DNA from: QHBQ01 sp038230695
GTDB taxonomy: Bacteria; Chloroflexota; Chloroflexia; QHBQ01
Length of the DNA: 8,821 nt
Direction: 5' to 3'
NCBI GenBank assembly: GCA_038230695.1
Contig: JBBRMT010000205.1
Span: 1 to 8,821, forward strand
The first letter of the stretch is position 1; each line of letters begins with the position of its first letter. The notes beneath the pieces are model-generated. The model searched no databases and was not told the origin of the DNA. It was given only the letters and a program-made list of their open reading frames with translations. A program made the position numbers and the translations under genes. Of the stretch, positions 1 to 6,062 are shown piece by piece.

Positions 1-770
1 CGCTGGTGACGTTCAACGGCAAGTGCTTCGATTTGCCGCTGCTGGAGACCCGCTACACCCTTTCACGGATGCGCTTCAACCTCAGCGCCGCACAGCACCT
101 TGACCTGCTTGCTCCCTCGCGGCGGCTGTGGAAGGGCAGGCTGGACAGTTGCGCTCTGCGTAGCCTTGAGCAGCACATCCTCGGCGTGCAGCGCAGCAGC
201 AATGATGTCCCCGGCTATCTAATCCCCAGCCTCTACTTCGATTACCTGCGTAGCGGCGATGCCTGGGCTTTGCAGCACGTCTTTTACCACAACCAGCAGG
301 ATATTATCTCGATGCCTGCGCTGGTGCATCGCCTCGCCCTCGCCTTCGCCACGCCCGACTGTCTGGAAGAGGCGAGCGATCTGCTGGGCCTGGGCCGCTG
401 CCTGGAAGACAACCGCGAGTACGAACGCGCCTTGCAGGTTTACGCCCTGGCGTTGGAGCGGGCGATGACTTTGCAGGCGCATACCGCCGTCGCCGAGCGC
501 CTCAGCTTTCTGCACAAGCGGCTGGGCAACAGCGACGAAGCGCGGGCAGTGTGGCTGAACCTGGTGGAGCGTGGAGTCAATATCCTCTTTCCCTACATCG
601 AACTCGCCAAGCACTACGAACACAAAGAGCGCGACTACCAGAAGGCCGCAAGCATCACCGCCGCTGCCCTGAACATCGCCTACACCAAACACGCACCCCT
701 CAGCGAACGCGCCGAGATCGAGAAACGGCTGGCGCGGATACGCAAGAAGCTGGTGGATAACGTCGCCTGA
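1..770 (+). CDS. RNase H-like (YprB-type) exonuclease domain with C-terminal TPR-like region, 5' partial
   Basis: The reading frame is open from the window edge, so the N-terminus and the first catalytic DxE motif lie outside; the GTG at 6 is an internal Val, not a start. Counting from that GTG, residues 2-13 (TFNGKCFDLPLL) match the second motif of YprB-type RNase H-like exonucleases (usually vTFNGksFDlPlL), with Asp9 the presumed metal ligand. Residues 94-99 (YHNQQD) followed by IISMPALVHRLA match the third motif, a Tyr/His with a downstream Asp before a helix. The part between (DLLAPSRRLW, SLEQHILG, DVPGYLIP) also fits this family. Residues about 105-245 are Ala/Leu-rich helical pairs such as GRCLEDNREYERALQVYALALE, resembling TPRs. 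Known for the family: DEDD-type 3'-5' nuclease fold; the substrate of YprB-like proteins is not settled. It ends in TGA, and the next gene has its own promoter 100 nt on. The domain assignment is firm; the biological role is open. Confidence 0.85.
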   Translation, partial: LVTFNGKCFDLPLLETRYTLSRMRFNLSAAQHLDLLAPSRRLWKGRLDSCALRSLEQHILGVQRSSNDVPGYLIPSLYFDYLRSGDAWALQHVFYHNQQDIISMPALVHRLALAFATPDCLEEASDLLGLGRCLEDNREYERALQVYALALERAMTLQAHTAVAERLSFLHKRLGNSDEARAVWLNLVERGVNILFPYIELAKHYEHKERDYQKAASITAAALNIAYTKHAPLSERAEIEKRLARIRKKLVDNVA

Positions 771-815
771 ACCCCAGCCCTGAATTCCCTATGCTACGCT
801 AGTAGGACTAACTAT

Positions 816-827
816 TCTGTATACAGA
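816..827. promoter_or_regulatory. 12-bp perfect palindrome, candidate operator of the toxin-antitoxin operon
   Basis: TCTGTATACAGA is a perfect 12-bp palindrome 20 bp upstream of the -35-like element of the following two-gene module. Many type II antitoxins repress their own operon by binding palindromes near the promoter. Calling it an operator is inference from position and symmetry only; a 12-bp palindrome can occur by chance. Confidence 0.3.
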
Positions 828-847
828 GGGTAAAGCTGCGCCTGCCG

Positions 848-878
848 TTGGCTCAGGCAATGGTAGTGGTGGTATAAT
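848..878 (+). promoter_or_regulatory. Probable sigma-70-type promoter of the antitoxin/PIN operon
   Basis: A perfect -10 box TATAAT lies at 873-878. The best -35 candidate is TTGGCT at 848-853, giving a 19-bp spacer, longer than the optimum of 17. The -10 ends 26 nt before the start codon, which leaves room for a short leader containing the Shine-Dalgarno site at 892-900. It separates this module from the exonuclease gene upstream. Confidence 0.5.
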
Positions 879-904
879 AGCAATATAAGCGAAGGAGGTG
901 TGAA

Positions 905-1336
905 ATGGTACAGACGCAAGGGCGAACGAAGAGACGACAGCAGGATGACGATGTCGAGGCCAGGCTTCAGGATGCCTATAGCATCGTCGAGAACTTGCCC
1001 CCAACAATGCTCCCTAAGCTAATAAGCCATATACTGGATATGATCACAAAGCAACTTGAGAGAAGTCAGGCGCTGAATGGCGAGTTGGCACCCACAACTA
1101 CACCGGATAGCAACGCAGCTACCCCATATGAAATACTAAAAGCACGAGGTGGCCCGTTTGCCGAGCTAATTGAATTGCTGAACAAGGACCATCTCACTGA
1201 TGAGGAAGAAGACCATATGCGCGAACTGGCGCATCAGCAGGCAATCGGATTGCTAGCCGACTGGCGACCTGCACCGACTGATGACGATATTAAGCGGATG
1301 TTGGACGAGCGCATGACGGAGAGATTCGGACGATGA
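905..1336 (+). CDS. Putative antitoxin of a PIN-toxin module, family not recognised
   Basis: A 143-aa acidic, probably soluble and largely helical protein. I do not recognise its family. The N-terminus is polar and basic (GRTKRRQQDDD), residues about 18-55 form a likely helix (ARLQDAYSIVENL...LISHILDMITKQLERS), a Thr/Pro-rich linker follows (PTTTPDSNAATP), and the C-terminal third is highly charged (LTDEEEDHMRELAHQQ...DDDIKRMLDERMTERF). The start is secure: AAGGAGGTG at 892-900 is a perfect anti-16S match 4 nt before ATG. Its TGA overlaps the ATG of the PIN gene (ATGA, 4 nt), so the two are translationally coupled. Antitoxin function is inferred from the order, coupling and sizes typical of VapBC-type type II systems; no AbrB, RHH or HTH motif is obvious. 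Codons such as ATA, CTA and AGA are commoner than in the flanking genes, suggesting transfer. Confidence 0.6.
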   Translation: MVQTQGRTKRRQQDDDVEARLQDAYSIVENLPPTMLPKLISHILDMITKQLERSQALNGELAPTTTPDSNAATPYEILKARGGPFAELIELLNKDHLTDEEEDHMRELAHQQAIGLLADWRPAPTDDDIKRMLDERMTERFGR

Positions 1337-1749
1337 AAGTGCTGTTTGATACTAATGTGATTCTTGACGTGCAATTGCAGCGCCCTCATACCTTCACCAC
1401 ATCCAACAAGCTATGGACAGCTAACTCCAAGAGACTGGTGCAGGGCTATATCACTGCATCATCAGTCAAGGATATTCACTATGTGGTCAATAAAGAGAAA
1501 GGTGCAATTAGAGCGATAGAATCAGTTATCCTCTGCCTTGCGGAGTTTCGGATTTGTCTGGTTGACCGCAACAGATTGAACCGAGCGATGCTTGCAAATG
1601 GGCCAGACTTCGAGGACAACATCCAAATCGCCTGCGCTATTGCCGAAGGGCTTGATGCAATCGTAACCAGCAACATCAAAGACTTCCGCGCCGCAGGTAT
1701 CACCCTCTATACCCCCGTGCAATTGGTCAAGCGGCTGAAGCTGCGCTAG
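1333..1749 (+). CDS. PIN-domain ribonuclease, VapC-like toxin
   Basis: A 138-aa protein that is one complete PIN domain, closest in pattern to the PIN_3 type. Residues 1-12 (MKVLFDTNVILD) hold the first metal-binding Asp6 and the family Asn8. PDFEDNIQIACAIAEGLDAIVTSNIKDF (91-118) holds the other conserved acids, Asp95 and Asp117, with the typical D-x-x-A and T-x-N-x-x-D-F context. The second acidic position is not obvious; Asp47 in SSVKDIHYVV is the best candidate. PIN toxins cleave RNA (tRNA, rRNA or mRNA) using Mg2+ or Mn2+ in the cytoplasm; the target here cannot be read from sequence. It starts inside the stop codon of the putative antitoxin, so its synthesis depends on translation of that gene. 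Lower GC than its surroundings, like its partner. An orphan PIN RNase with an unrelated neighbour is the alternative. Confidence 0.88.
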   Translation: MKVLFDTNVILDVQLQRPHTFTTSNKLWTANSKRLVQGYITASSVKDIHYVVNKEKGAIRAIESVILCLAEFRICLVDRNRLNRAMLANGPDFEDNIQIACAIAEGLDAIVTSNIKDFRAAGITLYTPVQLVKRLKLR

Positions 1750-1822
1750 CCAGCCTATGCGTCGCGCCCACGACAGCGGCACGGATAGTGCCAATAGCAA
1801 TAGCGAATCAAACAAATGGCAC

Positions 1823-1840
1823 GGAGGAGAACACATTTTG
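1823..1840 (+). promoter_or_regulatory. Shine-Dalgarno site that selects a TTG start for the GTPase
   Basis: GGAGGAG at 1823-1829 lies 8 nt before TTG 1838-1840, which is in frame with the GTPase. The longest ORF begins at ATG 1757, but that codon has no Shine-Dalgarno sequence, and the 27 residues it would add (Ser/Asn-rich, SGTDSANSNSESNK) look like translated leader. The ATG at 1850 is too far from the site. TTG 1838 is therefore the preferred start. Confidence 0.6.
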
Positions 1841-3637
1841 GCAAGCGGGATGTTGACTGAGCAACAGAGCAGGTTGGTGAGCGAGGAGCAGGCTACCCTT
1901 AATCGGCTGCTAGCCTTGCTAGGCGGGTTCGAGGCTGCGCCCGATGACCTGAACACCATTCGCCAGGCGGTCGAGGATCTGGGCGAACTGTTCATGCTGG
2001 TGATCATCGGCGAGTTCAACAGCGGCAAGTCGTCATTCATCAACGCGCTGCTGGGTGAGAGGGTGATGGAGGAGGGGGTTACGCCCACCACCAGCAAGAT
2101 CAACCTGCTGCGCTGGGGCGCAACCCAGAGCGAACACCAGGGCAGTGATGGTGTGATCGAGCGCACCTATCCCGCCGAGTTCCTGCGCGACATCACCATC
2201 GTGGACACGCCGGGGACGAACGCGATCATCCGCCAGCACGAGGCGTTGACCGAGCGGTTCGTGCCACGCTCCGACCTGGTGCTGTTCATCACCTCCGCCG
2301 ACCGCCCCTTTACCGAGAGTGAGCGGGCGCTATTGGAGAAGATCCAGGGCTGGGGCAAGAAGATTGTCCTCATCCTCAACAAGATTGACCTGCTGCAAGA
2401 CAAGGCCGAGTTGCAGCGCATCGTCGAGTTCATCGAAGACAACGCCCGCGTGCTGCTGGGCATCACCCCCCAGATATTTCCGCTGTCGGCGCGAATGGCA
2501 CAGCGCGGGCGGCTGAGTGGCAACCCGCTGGCGCGGCGGGTCAACGGTGCTGATGCACCCACCACCCGCCTGACCGAGCGGGCCAGCCTCGACTATGGGC
2601 AGGCGTTCGCCGCCAGCGGCTTCCCCAACCTGGAGAAATACGTCTTCGGCACGCTGGACGAGGCTAGTCGCCTACGCCTCAAGCTGCTCAGTCCGCTGGG
2701 TGTGGCCGAGAAGATCAGCGCCCGCTACAGCACGCTGGCAAATGACCGCCTTAGCTTGCTCAAGGGCGACTTCCAGACTTTGGAGAACATCGAGCGGCAG
2801 CTTACCCTCTATCAGGAGGATATGGAGCGCAACTTCAGCCACCGCCTCAGCCAGATTGATACAATTATCTACGAGACCCGTGACCGCGCCGATGCCTTCT
2901 TCGACCGCAATATCCGCATTGGCCGCATCTTCGACCTGATGCGGGCGGAGCGTTTCCGCGCCGACTTCGAGCGCGAGGTGGTCGCCGATTTGGCCGACCG
3001 TGTAGACCGCGCCACCCAAGAGATGATCGGCTGGATGGTTGACCAGGATCTGCGGATCTGGCAGTCGGTCACTGAATACCTCTCCCGCCGTCGGCAGATG
3101 AAGTCGGACGAAGCGATGATTGGCCGGGTGGGGCAGGGCTTCGACAACGACCGCCGCAGCCTATTGCTCGGCGCGACCCAGCAAGCCCGCGATGCGGTTA
3201 GCAGCTACGACAAGCAGCGTGAGGGTGAGGATATTGCCTACGCAATGCGCAGCGCGGTGGCCCAGACTGGGCTAGCAGTGGGGGTGGGCATCATCGGTGG
3301 GGCGTTGGCAGCAGCGACGAGCATCGCAGTCGTTGACGTAACTGGCATCACCGGCGCGGTGCTAGGCGGGTTGCTGGCAGGGGTGATCCTGCCCACCCGC
3401 AAGCGGCAAGTAAAGCACGACTTCCACAAGAAGATGGAGCAACTGCGCTACAGCGTGACCAGTGCGATGACCGACCAGTTCCGCAGCGAACTGCAGCGCA
3501 GCCTCGACCGCATCCACGAGGCGATCTCCCCCTATAGCCGCTTCGTCCGAGCCGAACACGACAAGATGACCCAGTTCGTTGTCGAGATGGCCAAGGTAAG
3601 CAACGAGCTTGCCCGCCTGCGTAATGAGGTGGGATGA
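1838..3637 (+). CDS. Dynamin-like GTPase, membrane-associated
   Basis: A 599-aa bacterial dynamin-family GTPase, numbered from TTG 1838. All GTP-binding motifs are visible: G1 GEFNSGKS at 58-65, G2 Thr near 82 (VTPTT), G3 DTPG at 123-126, G4 NKID at 181-184 and a G5-like SAR at 217-219. GEFNSGKSSFINALLG followed by VTPTTSKIN is characteristic of dynamin-like proteins rather than Era/EngA-type translational GTPases. Residues about 250-460 are long charged helices forming the presumed stalk. Residues about 476-519 are Gly/Ala/Val-rich and hydrophobic (GLAVGVGIIGGALAAA, then ITGAVLGGLLAGVILP), a probable membrane-inserting paddle or hairpin, and a further helical arm (FHKKMEQLRYSV...VSNELARLRNEV) returns to the stalk. 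Family members bind and remodel membranes with GTP hydrolysis. It lies 88 nt after the PIN gene on the same strand with no clear promoter between, and is followed by a strong terminator. A second, paired dynamin, common in other bacteria, is absent here. Confidence 0.88.
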   Translation: MASGMLTEQQSRLVSEEQATLNRLLALLGGFEAAPDDLNTIRQAVEDLGELFMLVIIGEFNSGKSSFINALLGERVMEEGVTPTTSKINLLRWGATQSEHQGSDGVIERTYPAEFLRDITIVDTPGTNAIIRQHEALTERFVPRSDLVLFITSADRPFTESERALLEKIQGWGKKIVLILNKIDLLQDKAELQRIVEFIEDNARVLLGITPQIFPLSARMAQRGRLSGNPLARRVNGADAPTTRLTERASLDYGQAFAASGFPNLEKYVFGTLDEASRLRLKLLSPLGVAEKISARYSTLANDRLSLLKGDFQTLENIERQLTLYQEDMERNFSHRLSQIDTIIYETRDRADAFFDRNIRIGRIFDLMRAERFRADFEREVVADLADRVDRATQEMIGWMVDQDLRIWQSVTEYLSRRRQMKSDEAMIGRVGQGFDNDRRSLLLGATQQARDAVSSYDKQREGEDIAYAMRSAVAQTGLAVGVGIIGGALAAATSIAVVDVTGITGAVLGGLLAGVILPTRKRQVKHDFHKKMEQLRYSVTSAMTDQFRSELQRSLDRIHEAISPYSRFVRAEHDKMTQFVVEMAKVSNELARLRNEVG

Positions 3638-3640
3638 GCA

Positions 3641-3661
3641 GTGCTGAGTGATGAGTGAGCA
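3641..3661 (+). repeat. Degenerate heptanucleotide tandem repeat, 3 units
   Basis: Three 7-nt units, GTGCTGA, GTGATGA and GTGAGCA, begin 3 nt after the GTPase stop codon; a further similar unit (ATGAGCA) precedes them across the stop. The last bases run into the terminator stem. The units differ in sequence from those at 4051 and 6435 but share unit length and number. Confidence 0.55.
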
Positions 3662-3688
3662 AAGAGCGTCCATAAGGGCGCTTTTTGC
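3659..3688 (+). terminator. Intrinsic terminator after the GTPase gene
   Basis: A 13-bp stem (5' arm GCAAAGAGCGTCC at 3659-3671, 3' arm GGGCGCTTTTTGC at 3676-3688) closes on the tetraloop ATAA. All 13 positions pair, two of them as G:T wobbles. The GC-rich upper stem followed by TTTTT is a classical rho-independent signal. It starts 21 nt after the GTPase stop codon. Confidence 0.8.
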
Positions 3689-4050
3689 ATATGGGTGGGT
3701 TACACTTTTGCCTATTCCTTGAACTGCTAGGGCGGCTGGGGTAAAGTTCTGGAGGTTGGGACGTAGCCCTTTGTTGCAACGCTATCAATGTTTGTCTTCA
3801 GCAGCGAACCGCTCCGCAACGTCAATTTGCCCGCGCTATCTCGCGCATCCGCTAGCCCTGGATCTGCTACTAACGTTGGCGCATTGATGCTTTCGATAAA
3901 CATTGAAGTGCTTGACCGATCGGAGCTACGCTCCCAGCCCGCAGTAACTCGGCAGGCGGCGGCTTATTCCCCATCACTTCTAGCCCTTCACCTTTTGTGC
4001 ATGATATTTAGCCCTCAGGAGAGGCTTTTAGAGCCATCCTAATCCACAAT
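3689..4050. other. Intergenic stretch with no convincing gene
   Basis: I find no gene I can defend here. An 84-codon ORF at 3788-4042 (+) has no Shine-Dalgarno site, no recognisable motif and an unremarkable Ser/Ala/Leu-rich composition. No tRNA cloverleaf is visible. Small symmetric elements are present: a 5-bp hairpin GGAGC-TAC-GCTCC at 3922-3934, and AGCC...GGCT followed by TTTTA at 4011-4030, a weak possible hairpin. The region separates the end of the plus-strand block from the convergent 3' end of the minus-strand gene and may hold gene debris. Confidence 0.5.
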
Positions 4051-4071
4051 CTACCTTCTACCTTCTACCTT
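4051..4071. repeat. Perfect heptanucleotide tandem repeat (CTACCTT)x3
   Basis: Three identical copies of CTACCTT (AAGGTAG on the minus strand) lie 5 nt beyond the stop codon of the minus-strand secreted-protein gene. Such short tandemly repeated heptamers are known from intergenic regions of cyanobacteria and some other bacteria, with no proven function. Confidence 0.85.
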
Positions 4072-4076
4072 CCCAT

Positions 4077-5915
4077 TCATGGGCTACTTGGTGGCAGCGG
4101 CGGCGAGTTGGGGATGAATGGTGGGGGCGTGCCGTAGACGCGCTGGTACTGCTGGGTGCCGAGCAGGCCAAGTAGCACCTTGTACTGTGGGTTGGCGTTC
4201 TCTGGATGGTATTCCAGACGATTGCGCTCGAAGTATTGCACCATATAAGTCTTGCCGTCGGTGGGTGATTGCTCACTGAATTGTTCGCTGATGGGGTAGC
4301 CGAATACGGGCAAACCGCCGTATTTCTTCCAGTAGTCGCCGATCGATGCCGCCATGTTATGGCCGGTTTCGCCGAAGTAGGTGGCAACTGGGTTCGCCAT
4401 TGCGGGAGTGCGTTGGAAGGGCTGCTCGTTCTGCCTGCCTTCAGCCAGCTTGTCACCAAGCAGCCCAAGCTGCACCTTACTGGCAGCATCGTTCTCTGGA
4501 TGGTACTCGAAGCGGGCGCGTTCGGTATACTGAATGACGTACTCCTTACCATCATCCAACTTCTCGATTAGCTCCCGCGTAATCGGCAAGCCAAACTGGC
4601 GCAGGCCACCATGCTTGTTCCAGAAATCCAGGAACGGGCCACGCAAGGTGTAGCCAGTGGCAAAATCCTGACGCGAGGCATCGAACGGGAAAGTGCTAAC
4701 CGGCGCAAGCGCGGGGATGGAGAAGTTCAGGCTACCGAAGCGCAGCAGATAACCATCAGAGGTGATCGCCCAGGTATCACCGTTCGCGCTGATGGCGATG
4801 CTCGACGGCTGTCCGCTCACGGGATAGCGTTGGTTGCCCACCACGTTGCCGTTGCTGATGCTCTGCCAGTCACTTATCTTGTCGCCCTCAAGCCGCAAGA
4901 TGGCGTTGAGCGGCGCGAAGTTGCCCACTGGCCCGATATGCCCCATCGCCCAGCCGTTGCCGCTTGCATCAAGCGCGAGGGCGGAGAAGAACACTGCATC
5001 CATCGCAACCAGGTCATTCTTGACTATACTCCAGCTAGCGTCGGCGTGGAAGCGCAGCAGGCCAGTGGGCATTGGACTGTTAGAATCGCCGCTTGCGCCA
5101 GCGATGGCCCAGCCATTGCCGCTGCCATCCACCGCCAGCCCATCAATGCGGTAGTGACCCACCGGCTGGCTGACGCTCACCCACTTTCCGTCCTTTAGAT
5201 AGTAGAGCGCCGCATCACCATTGTGGTTCTGGTCGTAGCCAGCCGCTCACACATACTTGAGGTCAGGGCTGGCGGCGATGTAGGTAAAACCAACCCCGGC
5301 GGGGAGCAGGCTGGTCATATCCTGCCATTTGCCGTTCGCCAACTGCAGCAGCGTGGGTTGATCGAGGTGGCTGCTATCCACTCCCACCGCCCAGCCGTTA
5401 TGGGCGCTGCGGTCAAGCACCATCACGTACTGCGGGTGCAGCACGCCCGCCACTTGGGGCGAAACGCCGCTTGCCGCCACCGAAGTTAGGCCCCATCTGC
5501 CGTTGATATAGTGCTGGATGATGTTGATCACGCCCGATGTTTCATCGGTGGTACTGCCAACCACCCAGCCCTCGCGGCCATCGCTACTGAGGCCGATCGC
5601 GCTGGGGTTGAAGTTGGGTTCACTGTAGGCGGCACTGCCCAGCCGTCCATTCTGCAACTGGATCAATACGGCCGTGCTGCTATTCACCAGACCACCAACC
5701 CAGCCATTGCCGTTAGCATCGAGGGCCAGCGCAGTCAAGGTAAAGTTCTCGTAAGCGAGTGCCGCGAGGACATAATGTAGGCTATACCAGTTGCCTGTGC
5801 CAACCTGCACGGACGGCGCAGCGGAGGATGGTCGAATGGGCAATAGTAGTAGACCCGCCAGCATAAAGAGGAGAATAAGGCGGTTGCGCTGGATTGAGCG
5901 GTGGGTATGAGGCAT
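4077..5915 (-). pseudogene. Secreted GNGWAVG-propeller protein with two C-terminal YHPEN-type repeats, interrupted by one TGA
   Basis: Read through one stop codon, the frame encodes 612 residues from ATG 5915 (AAGGAG at 5923-5928, 7 nt upstream). Residues 1-32 are a signal peptide: basic RNRL, a hydrophobic LLFMLAGLLLLPI core, and a likely cut after SSA. Motifs of the type LALDANGNGWVGG recur with Trp at 72, 117, 175, 269, 322 and 382, a spacing of 45-60 residues, suggesting a beta-propeller (Ycf48/BNR-like in appearance). Residues about 418-477 and 512-576 are two copies of a repeat FLDFWNKHGGLRQFGLPI...EYVIQYTERARFEYHPEN...LGLLG. The C-terminus is Pro-rich. Codon 223 (5247-5249) is TGA in the context KYV-stop-AAGYD, with the same frame continuing on both sides. 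The fragments are 222 aa, and about 389 aa without a clear own start (GTG 5180 with a weak upstream AAAGGA is the best). No enzyme motif is seen; a cell-surface or extracellular binding role is the most that can be inferred. Confidence 0.8.
4188..4664 (-). repeat. Two GGLxxFGxPI/QYxERxRxEYHPEN/LGLLG protein repeats
   Basis: Copy 1 (about 4485-4664) and copy 2 (about 4188-4382) share F/YW-x4-GGL-x2-FG-x-PI, then GKxYxxQYxERxRxEYHPEN, then a closing VxLGLLG. The FG-x-PI core recalls the LGFP repeat seen in extracellular actinobacterial proteins, but the unit here is longer. I know this arrangement mainly from secreted proteins of Chloroflexota; whether it has an official family name I cannot confirm. 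The DNA of the two copies has diverged, so the duplication is old. Confidence 0.7.
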
Positions 5916-5975
5916 TGTTTTTCTCCTTAAGTAAAGGCTAGTGGTCCGGGTGACACTTCTGCGGTTGCCAGCCAC

Positions 5976-5981
5976 ATTATA
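5976..5981 (-). promoter_or_regulatory. -10 element (TATAAT) of the minus-strand secreted-protein gene
   Basis: On the minus strand a perfect TATAAT lies 60 nt upstream of the ATG at 5915. No good -35 hexamer is found 16-18 bp further up (5998-6005). The region where a -35 would sit is the spacer of the divergent promoter at 5988-6016, so the two promoters overlap. Confidence 0.4.
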
Positions 5982-5987
5982 CACAAT

Positions 5988-6016
5988 TTGACTAGTAGCT
6001 ATGCTGATGATATAAT
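5988..6016 (+). promoter_or_regulatory. Near-consensus sigma-70-type promoter of the SBBP-protein gene
   Basis: TTGACT at 5988-5993, a spacer of exactly 17 bp, and TATAAT at 6011-6016: one mismatch from consensus across both boxes. Transcription would begin near 6023, giving a leader of about 40 nt with the Shine-Dalgarno AAAGGAGTGAT at 6050-6060 before GTG 6063. This is the strongest promoter in the window by sequence. Confidence 0.8.
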
Positions 6017-6062
6017 CTGTGCCATCCCTACAACAAAATACAATAGGCTAAAGGAGTGATCC

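Noticed and set aside
219..692. 157-codon minus-strand ORF
   Set aside because: Lies wholly antisense to the exonuclease/TPR coding frame, whose motifs are recognisable; no ribosome-binding site.
3922..3934. Small hairpin GGAGC-TAC-GCTCC as an RNA gene or terminator
   Set aside because: A 5-bp stem without a T-tract or surrounding structure is within chance expectation; no tRNA or other RNA fold is visible around it.
3788..4042. 84-codon plus-strand ORF in the intergenic stretch
   Set aside because: No Shine-Dalgarno site, no promoter, no recognisable motif, and composition expected of a chance ORF in GC-rich DNA.
5247..5249. Selenocysteine or programmed readthrough at the in-frame TGA
   Set aside because: The position aligns with a conserved Trp, not Cys, the blade context is otherwise ordinary, and I see no convincing hairpin just downstream of the codon.
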